From NCBI RefSeq assembly GCF_004322395.1, contig NZ_SCTW01000029.1, forward strand, positions 1 to 64,000: a stretch of DNA of 64,000 nt, read 5' to 3'. The notes beneath the pieces are model-generated. The model was not told where the DNA came from, did no database searches, and saw only the letters and a list, made by a program, of their open reading frames with translations. This DNA comes from Methylobacter sp. GTDB taxonomy: Bacteria; Pseudomonadota; Gammaproteobacteria; Methylococcales; Methylomonadaceae. Made by a program: the position numbers and the translations under genes. Positions 17,401-27,378 of this stretch are shown here, piece after piece (position 1 is the stretch's first letter; each line of letters begins with the position of its first letter).

Positions 17401-18399
17401 ATGAAATTACAAAATATGAAAAATAAAAGAGTGCTAATTACCGGCGGGGCTGGATTCATCGGTTCAAACCTTGCTAGGCGCCTGGTTATGTTGGGTGCTA
17501 ACGTCACATTGGTCGATAGCCTGATTCCGGTTTACGGCGGAAATTTGCGAAACATAGAGGATATTAAAGACCGGGTGACGTTGAATATCAGCGATGTGCG
17601 CGATCCTTTCGCGATGGCTTACCTTATCCGGGACAAGCACTATTTATTTAATCTTGCTGGGCAAACCAGTCATATGGATTCGATGACGGATCCGCAGTCC
17701 GATCTTGAGATCAATGCAGCCGCGCAATTATCAATTCTGGAAGCGTGCCGCCAATACAATCCATCCATCAAAATTGTTTTCGCCAGTACCCGCCAACTTT
17801 ACGGCAAACCGGAATATCTGCCGGTTGACGAAGCGCATCCGATCAGGCCGGTGGATGTAAATGGCATCAATAAACTGGCGGGCGAGTGGTATCACTTACT
17901 ATATAATAACGTTTATGGGATACGAGCATGTGCTTTGCGCCTGACAAATACTTATGGGCCGGGCATGCGAGTGAAAGATGCGCGGCAAACTTTTCTGGGC
18001 ATTTGGATCAAAAGTCTGATTGAGGGCAAGCCCATCCAGGTTTTCGGCGACGGCACCCAGTTGCGGGATTTCAATTATGTAGACGATGTGGTTGAGGCGC
18101 TGCTATTAGCTGCGCTTGATCCTAATGCAGACGGCCAGGTGTTCAATTTGGGCAGTAAAGAGGTGGTCGGTCTGTTGCAATTGGCGCAGATTCTGAGCGA
18201 GCTAAAACCCGGTTCCGATTATCAAGTGGTGCCGTTTCCTCCCGAGCGAAAGGCAATCGATATAGGCGATTACTACAGCAATTTTGACAAGTTTCAGGCT
18301 ACGCTCGGCTGGCAGCCGAAGATTCATCTCAAGGAAGGCTTGGCGAATTGCCTAGCTTATTATCAGGAAAATCAAAAAGCATATTGGGATTCAGAATGA
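17401..18399 (+). CDS. NAD-dependent sugar epimerase/dehydratase with atypical active site
   Basis: 332 residues of the extended SDR fold. NAD motif GGAGFIGSNL, then STRQLYGK, then RLTNTYGPGMR and FGDGTQLRDFNYVDDV, all typical of dTDP-glucose/UDP-sugar epimerases and dehydratases. The catalytic Tyr is not present: the usual YxxxK position reads N154-GIN-K158 (VDVNGINKLAGEWYH). I believe this replacement occurs in a whole O-antigen-associated subfamily. It overlaps the following aminotransferase (ATGA), and the two probably make an amino sugar nucleotide. An alternative start is ATG 17416. Confidence 0.8.
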   Translation: MKLQNMKNKRVLITGGAGFIGSNLARRLVMLGANVTLVDSLIPVYGGNLRNIEDIKDRVTLNISDVRDPFAMAYLIRDKHYLFNLAGQTSHMDSMTDPQSDLEINAAAQLSILEACRQYNPSIKIVFASTRQLYGKPEYLPVDEAHPIRPVDVNGINKLAGEWYHLLYNNVYGIRACALRLTNTYGPGMRVKDARQTFLGIWIKSLIEGKPIQVFGDGTQLRDFNYVDDVVEALLLAALDPNADGQVFNLGSKEVVGLLQLAQILSELKPGSDYQVVPFPPERKAIDIGDYYSNFDKFQATLGWQPKIHLKEGLANCLAYYQENQKAYWDSE

Positions 18400-19493
18400 T
18401 CTTGATGAACGACTTCAAGGCCGAGCCTGAAGATTTACGAATTGCTGAGCTAGCTGCGGTTGATCGCGTGCTGCATTCCGGATGGTATGTACTCGGCCAG
18501 GAAGTGCAGGCATTCGAGACGGAATGGGCAGCACGTTGCAATATTTCGCATGCGATCGGCGTCGGCAATGGCATGGATGCGATCGAAATCGGTTTACGTG
18601 CGCTCGACATCGGCGTCGGGGATGAGGTTATCACCACTCCGATGACTGCTTTTGCTACGGTGCTGGCCGTCATTCGGTCGGGAGCAATTCCGGTGCTGGC
18701 GGACATCGATACGGACACAGCGTTACTTGATCTGCAAAGCGTTGAGCGTTGCATTACATCAAAAACCAAAGCGGTTTTACTGGTGCACTTGTACGGACAA
18801 GTTTGCAACATGGAAAGCTGGCTCGATTTATGCGAAACACACGGCCTCGCTCTGTTGGAGGATTGCGCCCAATCTCATCTGGCGGCGTGGAATAATAAGG
18901 TGGCTGGCGGCTTCGGCCGTTTCGGCGCATACAGCTTTTATCCGACTAAAAACTTGGGCGCAATCGGTGATGCCGGAGCGATGGTCAGCAATGATATCGA
19001 GCTTATTCAGCGTGCCGCCATTCTGCGCAATTACGGACAGAAGGAGCGCTACTACCATTCGGAGTTGGGACTCAATAGCCGTCTCGACGAAATACAGGCG
19101 GCGCTGCTGCGTGTGCGTCTAGATCGGCTGGAAAAATTCACCCAGAGGCGCCGTCAGATTGCCAAAATATATTTCGAGAAAATTGCCAACCCCAAGATCC
19201 AACTGCTGGCGCAGCCGTTACAGACGGAGAATCATGTCTATCACTTGTTTGTCATCAGATGCGCCGAGCGCGAGCGGCTCACCCAGCACCTCAGGTCGAG
19301 CGGCATAGAATCATTCATACATTATCCGGTTCCAGTGCATCGGCAAGAGCCATGTGCGCATCTGCGTTTCGGTCCTAACGGCTTGCCTGCGGCTGAACAG
19401 CACGCGACAACTTGTCTTTCTATTCCGTGTCATCCGCAAATGAGTGATGCCGATATTGCGGCTGTAATAGAGGCGCTAAATGCATTCAAGTAA
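18396..19493 (+). CDS. DegT/DnrJ/EryC1 sugar aminotransferase
   Basis: 365 residues, PLP-dependent. HLYGQVCNM, EDCAQSHLA and the PLP lysine K185 in SFYPTKNLGAIGDAGA follow the FdtB/QdtB/DesV pattern of 3- or 4-amino-deoxysugar transaminases. GLNSRLDEIQAALLRV is the usual substrate loop. Start at 18396 overlaps the upstream stop; ATG 18405 is possible. Its substrate is presumably the keto sugar made by the neighbouring SDR enzyme. Which position is aminated cannot be told. Confidence 0.88.
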   Translation: MILMNDFKAEPEDLRIAELAAVDRVLHSGWYVLGQEVQAFETEWAARCNISHAIGVGNGMDAIEIGLRALDIGVGDEVITTPMTAFATVLAVIRSGAIPVLADIDTDTALLDLQSVERCITSKTKAVLLVHLYGQVCNMESWLDLCETHGLALLEDCAQSHLAAWNNKVAGGFGRFGAYSFYPTKNLGAIGDAGAMVSNDIELIQRAAILRNYGQKERYYHSELGLNSRLDEIQAALLRVRLDRLEKFTQRRRQIAKIYFEKIANPKIQLLAQPLQTENHVYHLFVIRCAERERLTQHLRSSGIESFIHYPVPVHRQEPCAHLRFGPNGLPAAEQHATTCLSIPCHPQMSDADIAAVIEALNAFK

Positions 19494-20457
19494 CGGCACT
19501 GATCAAACCGAACATTTTGTTACACTGTTCGACAATAACTTTCTGCCGATCGGCTTGTGTCTTCATGCTTCGCTGATGCAGCATGGGCAACCGTTCCATT
19601 TATGGATCGTATGCATGGATGACTTGGTCGAACAAAACTTGCGGAATCTGGCATTACCGTCCGTAAGCCTGATCCCATTATCCGAGGTTGAAGATACTCG
19701 ACTGTTAGGAGTCAAGCCAACACGAAGCCGTGCCGAATACTGCTGGACGCTGACTCCATTTACACCTCAGTTCGTTTTTGATCGCGATTCCAGCGTGTAC
19801 CGTGTAACTTATCTGGATGCCGACCTGTTCTTCTTTGATGCGCCCATCCTGTTGATTAATGAATTCGTTGCATCGGCCAAACATGTGTTGATTACAGAGC
19901 ATGCCTATGATCCGCGTCACGAAAGATCGGGACGTGCTAGTCGGGGAGGTAGATTCTGTGTCCAGTTCATGACGTTCCGGCGTACGGAGAAGGCCCTCAA
20001 GGTTATGCACTGGTGGCAAGAACGCTGTCTGGAATGGTGCTATGCAAGGGTGGAAGATGGCAAGTTCGGCGATCAGAAATATCTGGATGTATGGCCCGAA
20101 TTATTCAATAACGAAGTACATATTTTGCGTCAAAAAGAAAAGACTCTGGCTCCCTGGAACGTTTTATATTACGAAAAATTGAGCCAAGGGAAAATTGCGC
20201 CGGTTTTCTATCACTTCCATGGATTGCGGCTCGAATCAGCCTCCAGCTTATTGTTGTATTCCGGCTACCGGGTCGGCGAGGCCGCGAACAACTTATACGA
20301 CATTTATCTCATTTGCCTGAAAAGTATTCTCGTCAAGTTGACCGATTCCGGAATTGCGATTCCTCATTTGCCGCGAAGGAATGATCTGCTTGGCAAAATT
20401 ATTAAATGCAAACATAGGCTAATTGATGGCGAGAAGAGCGTATCTTTGTATGGCTAA
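19480..20457 (+). CDS. Putative glycosyltransferase (GT8-like)
   Basis: 325 residues. HFVTLFDNNFLPIGLCLHASL resembles the start of GT8-like enzymes and VTYLDADLFFF carries the DxD metal site. FCVQFMTFRRTEKALKVMHWW and FYHFHGLRL are further conserved-looking blocks. It overlaps the aminotransferase gene by 14 bases. No membrane segment. Specificity unknown. Confidence 0.7.
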   Translation: MHSSNGTDQTEHFVTLFDNNFLPIGLCLHASLMQHGQPFHLWIVCMDDLVEQNLRNLALPSVSLIPLSEVEDTRLLGVKPTRSRAEYCWTLTPFTPQFVFDRDSSVYRVTYLDADLFFFDAPILLINEFVASAKHVLITEHAYDPRHERSGRASRGGRFCVQFMTFRRTEKALKVMHWWQERCLEWCYARVEDGKFGDQKYLDVWPELFNNEVHILRQKEKTLAPWNVLYYEKLSQGKIAPVFYHFHGLRLESASSLLLYSGYRVGEAANNLYDIYLICLKSILVKLTDSGIAIPHLPRRNDLLGKIIKCKHRLIDGEKSVSLYG

Positions 20458-20472
20458 GGTGGTGGTAGACAA

Positions 20473-21300
20473 ATGCTAGCGGAAGGAGTATTGCCGAAAA
20501 AAGAGGGCGGACAGCGTACCCATGGAATGCAGAAGCGGAGCAGTCAGGACAAGCCGCTCGTCTCGATCATCACTGTTGTATTCAACGGCGCTGCGACATT
20601 AGGAGACACCATTCACAGTATTCTTCAACAAACTTACGATAATATTGAATATATCATTGTCGATGGCGGTTCTGGCGATGCAACGATTGATATTTTGAGG
20701 CAGTATGACCATGTTATCGATTATTGGATCAGCGAGAAAGATAATGGAATCTACGATGCGATGAATAAAGCCATATCTCTTTGCTCTGGAGAGTATGTGG
20801 GCATGCTAAATTCAGACGATATTTTTTCTGGAAAAAATGTAGTGCAAGATATAATAGACAAATTTTGTGCAACGAAAGTGGATGCTGTTTTTTCCTGCCT
20901 AAATATCGTCGATAAATATAACTTAAAAAAAATACGGCGAAAGTATCGGGTTGCCAGACTCAGTCCAGCATTGCTTCGAATCGGTGTAATGCCTCCCCAT
21001 CCTACTTTCTATTGCAAAAGGTCTTGTTACGAAGAAGGCGGAATGTATAAAACGGATTATAAAATCGCTGCCGATTTTGAGATGCTGGCTAGGTTGTTAA
21101 TCAAGCAAAAAATATCGTGGTCATTTATTGATAAGGTTATGGTGACTATGCGCTCCGGCGGATTGAGTAATAGCGGATTTATGACGAGTATTAAGCTGAA
21201 CCTGGAAACTGTCAGGGCCTGCAAAGAGAATGGTTTATATACCAACTTGCTTTTTCTGGCATTGAAACTTCCCATACGATTGTTTGAGTTAGTAAGGTGA
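20473..21300 (+). CDS. Family 2 glycosyltransferase
   Basis: 275 residues. VSIITVVFNGAATLGDTIHSIL and YIIVDGGSGDAT form the GT2 nucleotide-binding start; ISEKDNGIYDAMNKA and LNSDD (the DxD-like metal site) follow, as in WcaA-like enzymes. AAGGTGGT lies upstream of ATG 20473; a later ATG at 20527 would remove 18 poorly conserved residues. Acceptor unknown. Confidence 0.87.
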   Translation: MLAEGVLPKKEGGQRTHGMQKRSSQDKPLVSIITVVFNGAATLGDTIHSILQQTYDNIEYIIVDGGSGDATIDILRQYDHVIDYWISEKDNGIYDAMNKAISLCSGEYVGMLNSDDIFSGKNVVQDIIDKFCATKVDAVFSCLNIVDKYNLKKIRRKYRVARLSPALLRIGVMPPHPTFYCKRSCYEEGGMYKTDYKIAADFEMLARLLIKQKISWSFIDKVMVTMRSGGLSNSGFMTSIKLNLETVRACKENGLYTNLLFLALKLPIRLFELVR

Positions 21301-21310
21301 GCTCGGGCAT

Positions 21311-22261
21311 ATGAAAGTGTTAATCTCAGGAGCTTCCGGTTTTATAGGCAATCCGCTCTGCGCAGAGTTATTTCGTCAAGGGCAATCCGTTCGCGCGGCA
21401 ATGCGTTCAGTAAATTCCCAAGCCGAAAATGTTGAGGCCGTATCAATCGGTGAAATAAACCACGAGACGGATTGGGCGGATGCATTGCTCGGTATAAAGA
21501 CAGTTATTCATCTTGCTGCGCGAGTGCATGTAATGAAAGATAACTCAGCCGACCCTTTTGGTGAGTCGCGCAAGGTAAATTTTGAAGGTACTTGGAATCT
21601 TGCCCGGCAGGCAGCCGAAGCAGGTGTGCAGCGATTCATTTTTATCAGCTCGATCAAAGTGAATGGTGAATCTACGCTTTTGGGGCAGCCTTATACTGCT
21701 AATGACCAGCCTATGCCGATTGATCCTTACGGCATTTCTAAGCTTGAAGCAGAAGATGCATTGCGGCAACTAGCTGATGAAACCGGTATGGAAGTGGTAA
21801 TTATCCGTCCACCTCTGGTTTACGGACCAGGTGTGAAAGGCAATTTTCATAGTATGATGAACTGGTTGTGTAAGGGAGTACCGTTGCCTTTGGGTGCAAT
21901 TCATAATAAGCGTAGTTTTGTCGCTTTGGATAATTTGATCGATTTGATCATAACCTGCATTGATCATCCCGCCGCAGCCAATCAGACATTTTTGGCTGGA
22001 GATGGTGAGGATTTGTCTACTACCGAATTATTGCAAAGATTGGGCAAAGCGTTGGGCAAGCCGGCCAAACTTCTCCCCATGCCTGTCTGGGCATTAAAAA
22101 CCGGCGCCATATTATTGGGTAAGCGCGATATGGCTCAGCGTTTGTGTAATTCGCTTCAAACTGATATTAGTAAAACACGCGACCTGTTGGGCTGGCGCCC
22201 TCCTGTGTGTGTGGATGATGCTTTGAAGAAAACCGCGATAGATTTTCTACAAAAACCATAG
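21311..22261 (+). CDS. NAD-dependent epimerase (WbpV-like SDR)
   Basis: 316 residues; extended SDR. SGASGFIGNPLC is the Rossmann motif, VIHLAARVHVMKD and FISSIKVNGE are typical of the UDP-glucose 4-epimerase-like WbpV/WbgZ group, and YGISK supplies the YxxxK pair. DDALKKT at the end is also common there. In O-antigen loci this group acts with a WbpM-type dehydratase and a WbpL-type transferase to make and load QuiNAc/FucNAc; both partners follow directly downstream. Confidence 0.82.
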   Translation: MKVLISGASGFIGNPLCAELFRQGQSVRAAMRSVNSQAENVEAVSIGEINHETDWADALLGIKTVIHLAARVHVMKDNSADPFGESRKVNFEGTWNLARQAAEAGVQRFIFISSIKVNGESTLLGQPYTANDQPMPIDPYGISKLEAEDALRQLADETGMEVVIIRPPLVYGPGVKGNFHSMMNWLCKGVPLPLGAIHNKRSFVALDNLIDLIITCIDHPAAANQTFLAGDGEDLSTTELLQRLGKALGKPAKLLPMPVWALKTGAILLGKRDMAQRLCNSLQTDISKTRDLLGWRPPVCVDDALKKTAIDFLQKP

Positions 22262-22376
22262 TTTAGCGTCGGATGGGCAATAACGGGCGTAAAAGCAATT
22301 ATAAGCCACGCTACTTCTACCTACTCCGCAACCTGCTCGTTACCCTCCTATTAACCAACATTTATTAGAGGTACAA

Positions 22377-23411
22377 GTGATTTTTTGGTGGTCTCTTTTA
22401 CTAACGAGTGCAGCTTCATGGACGCTTACCGGTTTTTTGTATCGTTACGCCTTGTCAAAGAACTTAATCGACATTCCTAATGAGCGCAGCTCGCACTCGA
22501 CACCAACGCCACGCGGCGGTGGGGTCGCTATTGTAACTTCATTTTTGGTCGTTTTACCCGTTTTAAACTGGCTGGGTTTGCTTTCTACCCCTGTGTGCTT
22601 AGCCTTATGGGGTGCCGGCTGCGCCGTTGCAGTAACCGGCTTTCTGGATGATCATGGGCATATTGCCGCGCGCTGGCGCTTATTGGTGCATTTTACTGCT
22701 GCCGCTTGGGGGCTTTATTGGCTGGACGGTTTTCCTCCTATCACTATTTTTGGTTATTTGCTGGATTTAGGCTGGCTTGGATATGTAGGTGCTACGGTTT
22801 ATATAGTCTGGCTGCTGAATCTTTACAATTTCATGGACGGCATTGACGGCATTGCCGGCATTGAGGCGATCACGGTTTGTTGCAGCGGCGCTTTGATGAT
22901 ATGGCTTGTTGCGCCGGATTCAACCGCATGGATGCTTCCGGTTCTTTTGGCCACAGCCGTTTTGGGATTTCTTTTTTGGAATTTTCCGCCTGCCCGTATT
23001 TTTATGGGTGACGCCGGCAGCGGCTTCTTAGGCATTATGCTGGCATTGCTTTCGGTGCAAGCGGCATGGGTTGAGCCTCGGCTATTATGGGTGTGGTTGA
23101 TTTTGCTGGGAGCGTTCATTGTCGATGCCACCGTTACCTTATGCCGGCGCGTCGTGCGTGGAGAGAAATTTTATGAGGCACACTGCAGCCACGCCTATCA
23201 ATGTGCTTCTCGTGTCTCCGGTGCTCACCGCATCGTCACACTGGCAGTAGGCGCTATTAATGTTTTCTGGTTGTTGCCTGTTGCCGGCTTAGTTGCATTG
23301 GAAAAATTGGAAGGCATTGTAGGTCTTATAATGGCATATTTTCCGTTATTTCTGCTGGCATATCGTTACAAAGCAGGGGATCGGCAGGCTCAAACCAGCC
23401 TAGCCAAATGA
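22377..23411 (+). CDS. WecA/WbpL-type undecaprenyl-phosphate sugar-1-phosphate transferase
   Basis: 344 residues, about ten hydrophobic helices. GT4 (MraY-like) polyprenol-phosphate glycosyl-1-phosphate transferase that starts glycan assembly on undecaprenyl phosphate. Seen: PNERSSHSTPTPRGGGVAI, DDHGH, NLYNFMDGIDGIAG and FMGDAGSGFLG, with the catalytic Asp residues of the family. HCSHAYQ near residue 270 matches the WbpL/WbcO branch. GTG start with AGAGG upstream. Likely donor UDP-QuiNAc or UDP-FucNAc, from the neighbours. Confidence 0.88.
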   Translation: MIFWWSLLLTSAASWTLTGFLYRYALSKNLIDIPNERSSHSTPTPRGGGVAIVTSFLVVLPVLNWLGLLSTPVCLALWGAGCAVAVTGFLDDHGHIAARWRLLVHFTAAAWGLYWLDGFPPITIFGYLLDLGWLGYVGATVYIVWLLNLYNFMDGIDGIAGIEAITVCCSGALMIWLVAPDSTAWMLPVLLATAVLGFLFWNFPPARIFMGDAGSGFLGIMLALLSVQAAWVEPRLLWVWLILLGAFIVDATVTLCRRVVRGEKFYEAHCSHAYQCASRVSGAHRIVTLAVGAINVFWLLPVAGLVALEKLEGIVGLIMAYFPLFLLAYRYKAGDRQAQTSLAK

Positions 23412-23480
23412 ACTTATTGAATCGAGTATAATAACGCCCTTACTATCAATGAAAGTCGCTAAAGAAAATAGAGATAATTT

Positions 23481-25562
23481 ATGAGGTTACACACGCGAAC
23501 TTGGTTTATCGGCCTTTCACGACAAATAAAAGCCTTTATCTTAATTAGTGCCGATATATTTTTTGCCATGTCCGCTCTCTGGGCCGCTTTTTCTTTACGC
23601 TGGGGAGAATTGTATATTCCTAAAAGCGAAGAGTGGTATCTGTTTGCTGCGGCGCCCGTCATCGCAGTGCCCATTTTTATTAAGCTGGGCTTGTACCGCG
23701 CCATTATTCGATATATAGAGGTTCGGGCGTTATGGACCATTATTCAGGCAACGACGCTTTATGCGCTGATTTTTGCATTTGTGTTGTATGAGTCCGGCAT
23801 CAAGGGCGTTCCAAGGACAGTGCTGCCGTTAAATTGGTTGAATATGATGCTGTTGGTTGGAGGCAGCCGCTTTTTTGCGCGTTGGTGGTTGGGAGAGGTT
23901 TATCTAAGTCTGGGAGGAGGAGAGATAAAAAGTCCCAGTAAAAAGAATGTGGTGATTTATGGCGCGGGAAACGCCGGCGTGCAGTTGGCTTCCGCATTAG
24001 GCTATGGACGTAAATTCAGGCCGGTCGCTTTCATTGATGATGACGTACGGCTGCATAAACAAAAAGTCAACGGTCTTAGGATTTATCCGCTCAGTTCCTT
24101 GAGGTACTTGATAGAGAGACATCAGGTTTCAGACGTTCTGCTGGCTATGCCATCAGCGAATCGGGCGCGTAAAAGTGAAATTATCCGGCTGTTGGAACCT
24201 TTTGCCGTTCACGTGATGTCTATGCCCGATTTGTCTGACATTGCCCAAGGCAAAGTCACCGTTGACGCTCTACAGGAGATTGATATTGCCGACCTGTTGG
24301 GCCGCGACGCTGTAGCACCGGATCAATCGCTGCTGAATGCCAATATTGCCGGCAAAGTGGTGATGGTAACCGGTGCAGGAGGCTCTATCGGCTCCGAGCT
24401 TTGCCGACAAATTATCTGCTTGCAGCCGAATACGCTGATTCTTTTTGAAATCAGTGAATTTGCACTTTATGCGATAGAAAAAGAGTTGCAGCATTTGTTA
24501 TCCAAGCGCCGCGCCGGTTCCCGGCTGGCTAGCGGCATACACACCATCCCTGGCGATGTAAAAAATACTGGGGAAATAACGCTTATTCCAGTACTAGGTT
24601 CTATCGTGAATGGTGTTCGTGTTGAAAAAGTGTGCAAGATATTCAGGGTGCAAACGATTTATCATGCGGCGGCTTATAAACATGTGCCAATGGTTGAAAG
24701 AAATCCGGGTGAAGCGATCTGGAATAATATCTTTGGAACTTTACATACTGCACAAGCGGCGATAAACACCGGCGTTGAAACCTTTGTGCTCATTTCAACG
24801 GATAAAGCCGTCAGGCCTACCAATACGATGGGAGCAACCAAGCGTTTTGCCGAATTGATTTTACAGGCGCTAAGTTTAAGCACTGCCAATAATCCTACTC
24901 GTTTTACTATGGTGCGGTTTGGCAATGTATTAGGCTCCTCCGGTTCCGTTGTGCCGTTGTTTAAAGAGCAGATCGCAAGAGGCGGCCCGGTAACGGTTAC
25001 CGACCCAAAAGTCATCCGTTATTTTATGACCATACCTGAAGCCTCGCAGTTGGTTATTCAGGCGGGAGCAATGGGGTCCGGCGGCGATGTATTTGTTCTG
25101 GAAATGGGCAAACCTATCAGTATTGTTGATTTAGCCAAGCGGATGATCCATTTGAGCGGTCTGGAAATCAAAGATGCCGAACATCCCGGCGGCGATATCG
25201 AAATTAACTATACCGGTTTAAGACCTGGAGAAAAACTGTATGAAGAACTGCTGATTGGCGATAATGTTTCAAAAACCGCTCATGCAAGGATTATGCGCGC
25301 TCAGGAACATATTATTCCCTGGGCCGAGCTGAAAAAAATGCTGTCGACATTGGAGCTGGCAACAAAAAACGATGATTTTGGGCAGATTAGAGAAATTTTG
25401 ACGGATGCCGTTGCCGGTTTTGTACCGCAATGTGAAATTGAAGACTTGCTATGGAAAGAAAACAGACGGCTTATGAATCAGTACGCCAGTGAGAATTCTT
25501 TTGTTCACGTAGCAAAAACCGGAAGCTCGGCAGATGAGCGCAGCACGCTTCCAGAACCATGA
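23481..25562 (+). CDS. WbpM/CapD-type UDP-sugar 4,6-dehydratase (membrane-bound)
   Basis: 693 residues: four N-terminal membrane helices (about residues 15-140), a CoA-binding-like Rossmann domain (VVIYGAGNAGVQLASAL) and a C-terminal extended SDR domain (VMVTGAGGSIGSELCRQI). The active-site region is ISTDKAVRPTNTMGATKR, with Met at the usual Tyr position, as in WbpM/PglF. AAYKHVPMVE and RPGEKLYEEL are further hallmarks. It converts UDP-GlcNAc to a 4-keto-6-deoxy sugar at the inner membrane. It marks the 3' end of the glycan locus. Confidence 0.92.
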   Translation: MRLHTRTWFIGLSRQIKAFILISADIFFAMSALWAAFSLRWGELYIPKSEEWYLFAAAPVIAVPIFIKLGLYRAIIRYIEVRALWTIIQATTLYALIFAFVLYESGIKGVPRTVLPLNWLNMMLLVGGSRFFARWWLGEVYLSLGGGEIKSPSKKNVVIYGAGNAGVQLASALGYGRKFRPVAFIDDDVRLHKQKVNGLRIYPLSSLRYLIERHQVSDVLLAMPSANRARKSEIIRLLEPFAVHVMSMPDLSDIAQGKVTVDALQEIDIADLLGRDAVAPDQSLLNANIAGKVVMVTGAGGSIGSELCRQIICLQPNTLILFEISEFALYAIEKELQHLLSKRRAGSRLASGIHTIPGDVKNTGEITLIPVLGSIVNGVRVEKVCKIFRVQTIYHAAAYKHVPMVERNPGEAIWNNIFGTLHTAQAAINTGVETFVLISTDKAVRPTNTMGATKRFAELILQALSLSTANNPTRFTMVRFGNVLGSSGSVVPLFKEQIARGGPVTVTDPKVIRYFMTIPEASQLVIQAGAMGSGGDVFVLEMGKPISIVDLAKRMIHLSGLEIKDAEHPGGDIEINYTGLRPGEKLYEELLIGDNVSKTAHARIMRAQEHIIPWAELKKMLSTLELATKNDDFGQIREILTDAVAGFVPQCEIEDLLWKENRRLMNQYASENSFVHVAKTGSSADERSTLPEP

Positions 25563-25625
25563 TCAACATATTATGCATCTTGAAATGGCGCCACTTAAAC
25601 GAATATTCATAGGCGGATTATAAAA

Positions 25626-26534
25626 ATGGACAAATTAACCAGCATGAATGTCTTTGTTCGCGTCGCAAAAGCCGGCAGCTTTGCCGGAGGCGCGCGTGAC
25701 CTGGATATTTCCAGAGCCATGGCTACCAAGCATATCATGCATCTTGAGAGTGTACTGGGTACGCGACTATTCAATCGAACCACACGCAGCTTAAGCCTGA
25801 CGGATGTGGGGGCATCCTATTTGGAACGATGCCAGCAAGTGCTGCTTGAAGTTGAAGAAATGGAAGCGGCTGTAACGCACTTGCAGACCGAACCCAGAGG
25901 CGTTTTAAGGATCAGCGCACCTCCGGTAATCGGAGCGACGCATATCGCGCGCGCTGTGTCTGAATTTTTGAAAATACATTCCGATTTAACCGTCGAGATG
26001 ATTTTACAGAGTAGTCCCGGCGATCTAATCGATGAGGGCATTGATGTTGCTATTTCTTTGGGCGCGCTGGACGATACCAGTATGTTCGCACGTAAATTGG
26101 CCAGTTCGTCGTTGGTCGTTTGCGGATCGCCGGAATATTTTGCGCAACATGGTATTCCCCAGACGCCGGAAGACTTGGAAGATCATAGCTGCTTGGTTAA
26201 CTGGGCTATCGCGCCAAGGAATAAATGGCTGTTCAAGGACGAAGCCGGGTATGCCGCGATAACTGTTTCAGGACGAATGCAGGCAAACGTTGCAGACCCG
26301 ATACGCATAGCTGCAATTAACGGTCTGGGGCTGGTGATGCTTCCCACTTATATTGTCGGAAGGGATATTGAAAAGGGCAAACTGAAAGTTGTTCTGGAAA
26401 ATTACACTTCGCCGCCTTTAGATGTCCATGCTGTATATCCGCATCGAAAGTATTTATCAGCCAAAGTCAGAAGTTTTATGGACTTTTTACAGGAGTGGCT
26501 GGAGCCTCGGGTTAGTCTGCCCGGAACGGAATGA
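25626..26534 (+). CDS. LysR-family transcriptional regulator
   Basis: 302 residues. The N-terminal winged helix (MNVFVRVAKAGSFAGGARDL, then LGTRLFNRTTRSLSLTDVG) is classic LysR. The C-terminal substrate-binding domain has PPVIGATHIA and GLGLVMLPTYI. It belongs to the large AaeR/DmlR-like branch whose effectors are unknown. It lies 63 bases after the dehydratase gene on the same strand, and there is no divergent partner, so its target is not indicated. Confidence 0.9.
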   Translation: MDKLTSMNVFVRVAKAGSFAGGARDLDISRAMATKHIMHLESVLGTRLFNRTTRSLSLTDVGASYLERCQQVLLEVEEMEAAVTHLQTEPRGVLRISAPPVIGATHIARAVSEFLKIHSDLTVEMILQSSPGDLIDEGIDVAISLGALDDTSMFARKLASSSLVVCGSPEYFAQHGIPQTPEDLEDHSCLVNWAIAPRNKWLFKDEAGYAAITVSGRMQANVADPIRIAAINGLGLVMLPTYIVGRDIEKGKLKVVLENYTSPPLDVHAVYPHRKYLSAKVRSFMDFLQEWLEPRVSLPGTE

Positions 26535-26847
26535 GAGCGTTGATTGTCAGCATATCTTGACGGCTACTGCATGGATATTTTGTCTGTAGCGATTGATTCT
26601 CCAGCAGCTTATGCGAGCCAGCAGCGGTTAAAATAGCTACGTTTGGCAAAAAATACGCAGATTATTGTTTCACGGAATACAGCTTTGACGCCGTTGTCAT
26701 GAGCCGATTTCTTGACCATGGCCGAAGGGATGCGATAATAAGCGCCTATAAACCGGACGGATTGCGGTTTTATTATGCTTTTATGAGATAATAAGCACGT
26801 TCAGGTAACGCATGATACGGCAAATACGCACGTAGAGATTAAATACA
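26535..26847. other. Gene-free interval
   Basis: 313 bases between the LysR gene and the rhodanese gene. I see no convincing gene, promoter or hairpin; a short open stretch starting ATG near 26698 has no recognisable content. Confidence 0.5.
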
Positions 26848-27240
26848 ATGATAGAAAATTTAGATCCGCAACAAGCATGGGATTTGTTACAAAATAATTC
26901 CGATGCGGTCTTGGTGGATGTAAGAACAAAAGTTGAACATTCCTTCGTAGGACATCCTTCAGGCGCAATATCTATTCCTTGGAAGGAAGCTCCCGATTGG
27001 CAGGTTAATCCGCAGTTTGTTGCCGAAGTTAAAAAAGTCGTAGCTGACCGTAATGCGCCAATTTTGTTGCTTTGCCGAAGCGGCCAACGTTCTCTGGATG
27101 CGGCAAAAGCGCTGGAAGAGGCCGGATATCAGTTGCTGATTAATATTGTCGATGGTTTTGAAGGCGCCCTGGATGAGCATAAGCATCGGGGCAATCTTGG
27201 CGGATGGCGCTTTCAGGGCCTGCCTTGGGAGCAAAGTTAA
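26848..27240 (+). CDS. Rhodanese-like sulfurtransferase domain protein
   Basis: 130 residues, one rhodanese domain. VLVDVRTKVEHSFVGHPSGAISIPW is the typical start, and the active-site loop is CRSGQRS with the catalytic Cys. GFEGALDEHKHRG and GWRFQGLPW are common to small periplasm-free rhodaneses of Proteobacteria. No signal peptide. Transfers sulfane sulfur in general; the partner is unknown. Confidence 0.9.
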   Translation: MIENLDPQQAWDLLQNNSDAVLVDVRTKVEHSFVGHPSGAISIPWKEAPDWQVNPQFVAEVKKVVADRNAPILLLCRSGQRSLDAAKALEEAGYQLLINIVDGFEGALDEHKHRGNLGGWRFQGLPWEQS

Positions 27241-27378
27241 TCTTATAGCCAAATAATTGGACCAAGCAGGGTGCGTCCAGCAAAATCTAAATAGCAGTCA
27301 TGGCGGCACGCCGCTCTTTCTTCCCCCGCATTTAACCCATTTATGTCGTTCCCAAACCGGAGCGCGAAAACGATAGTA

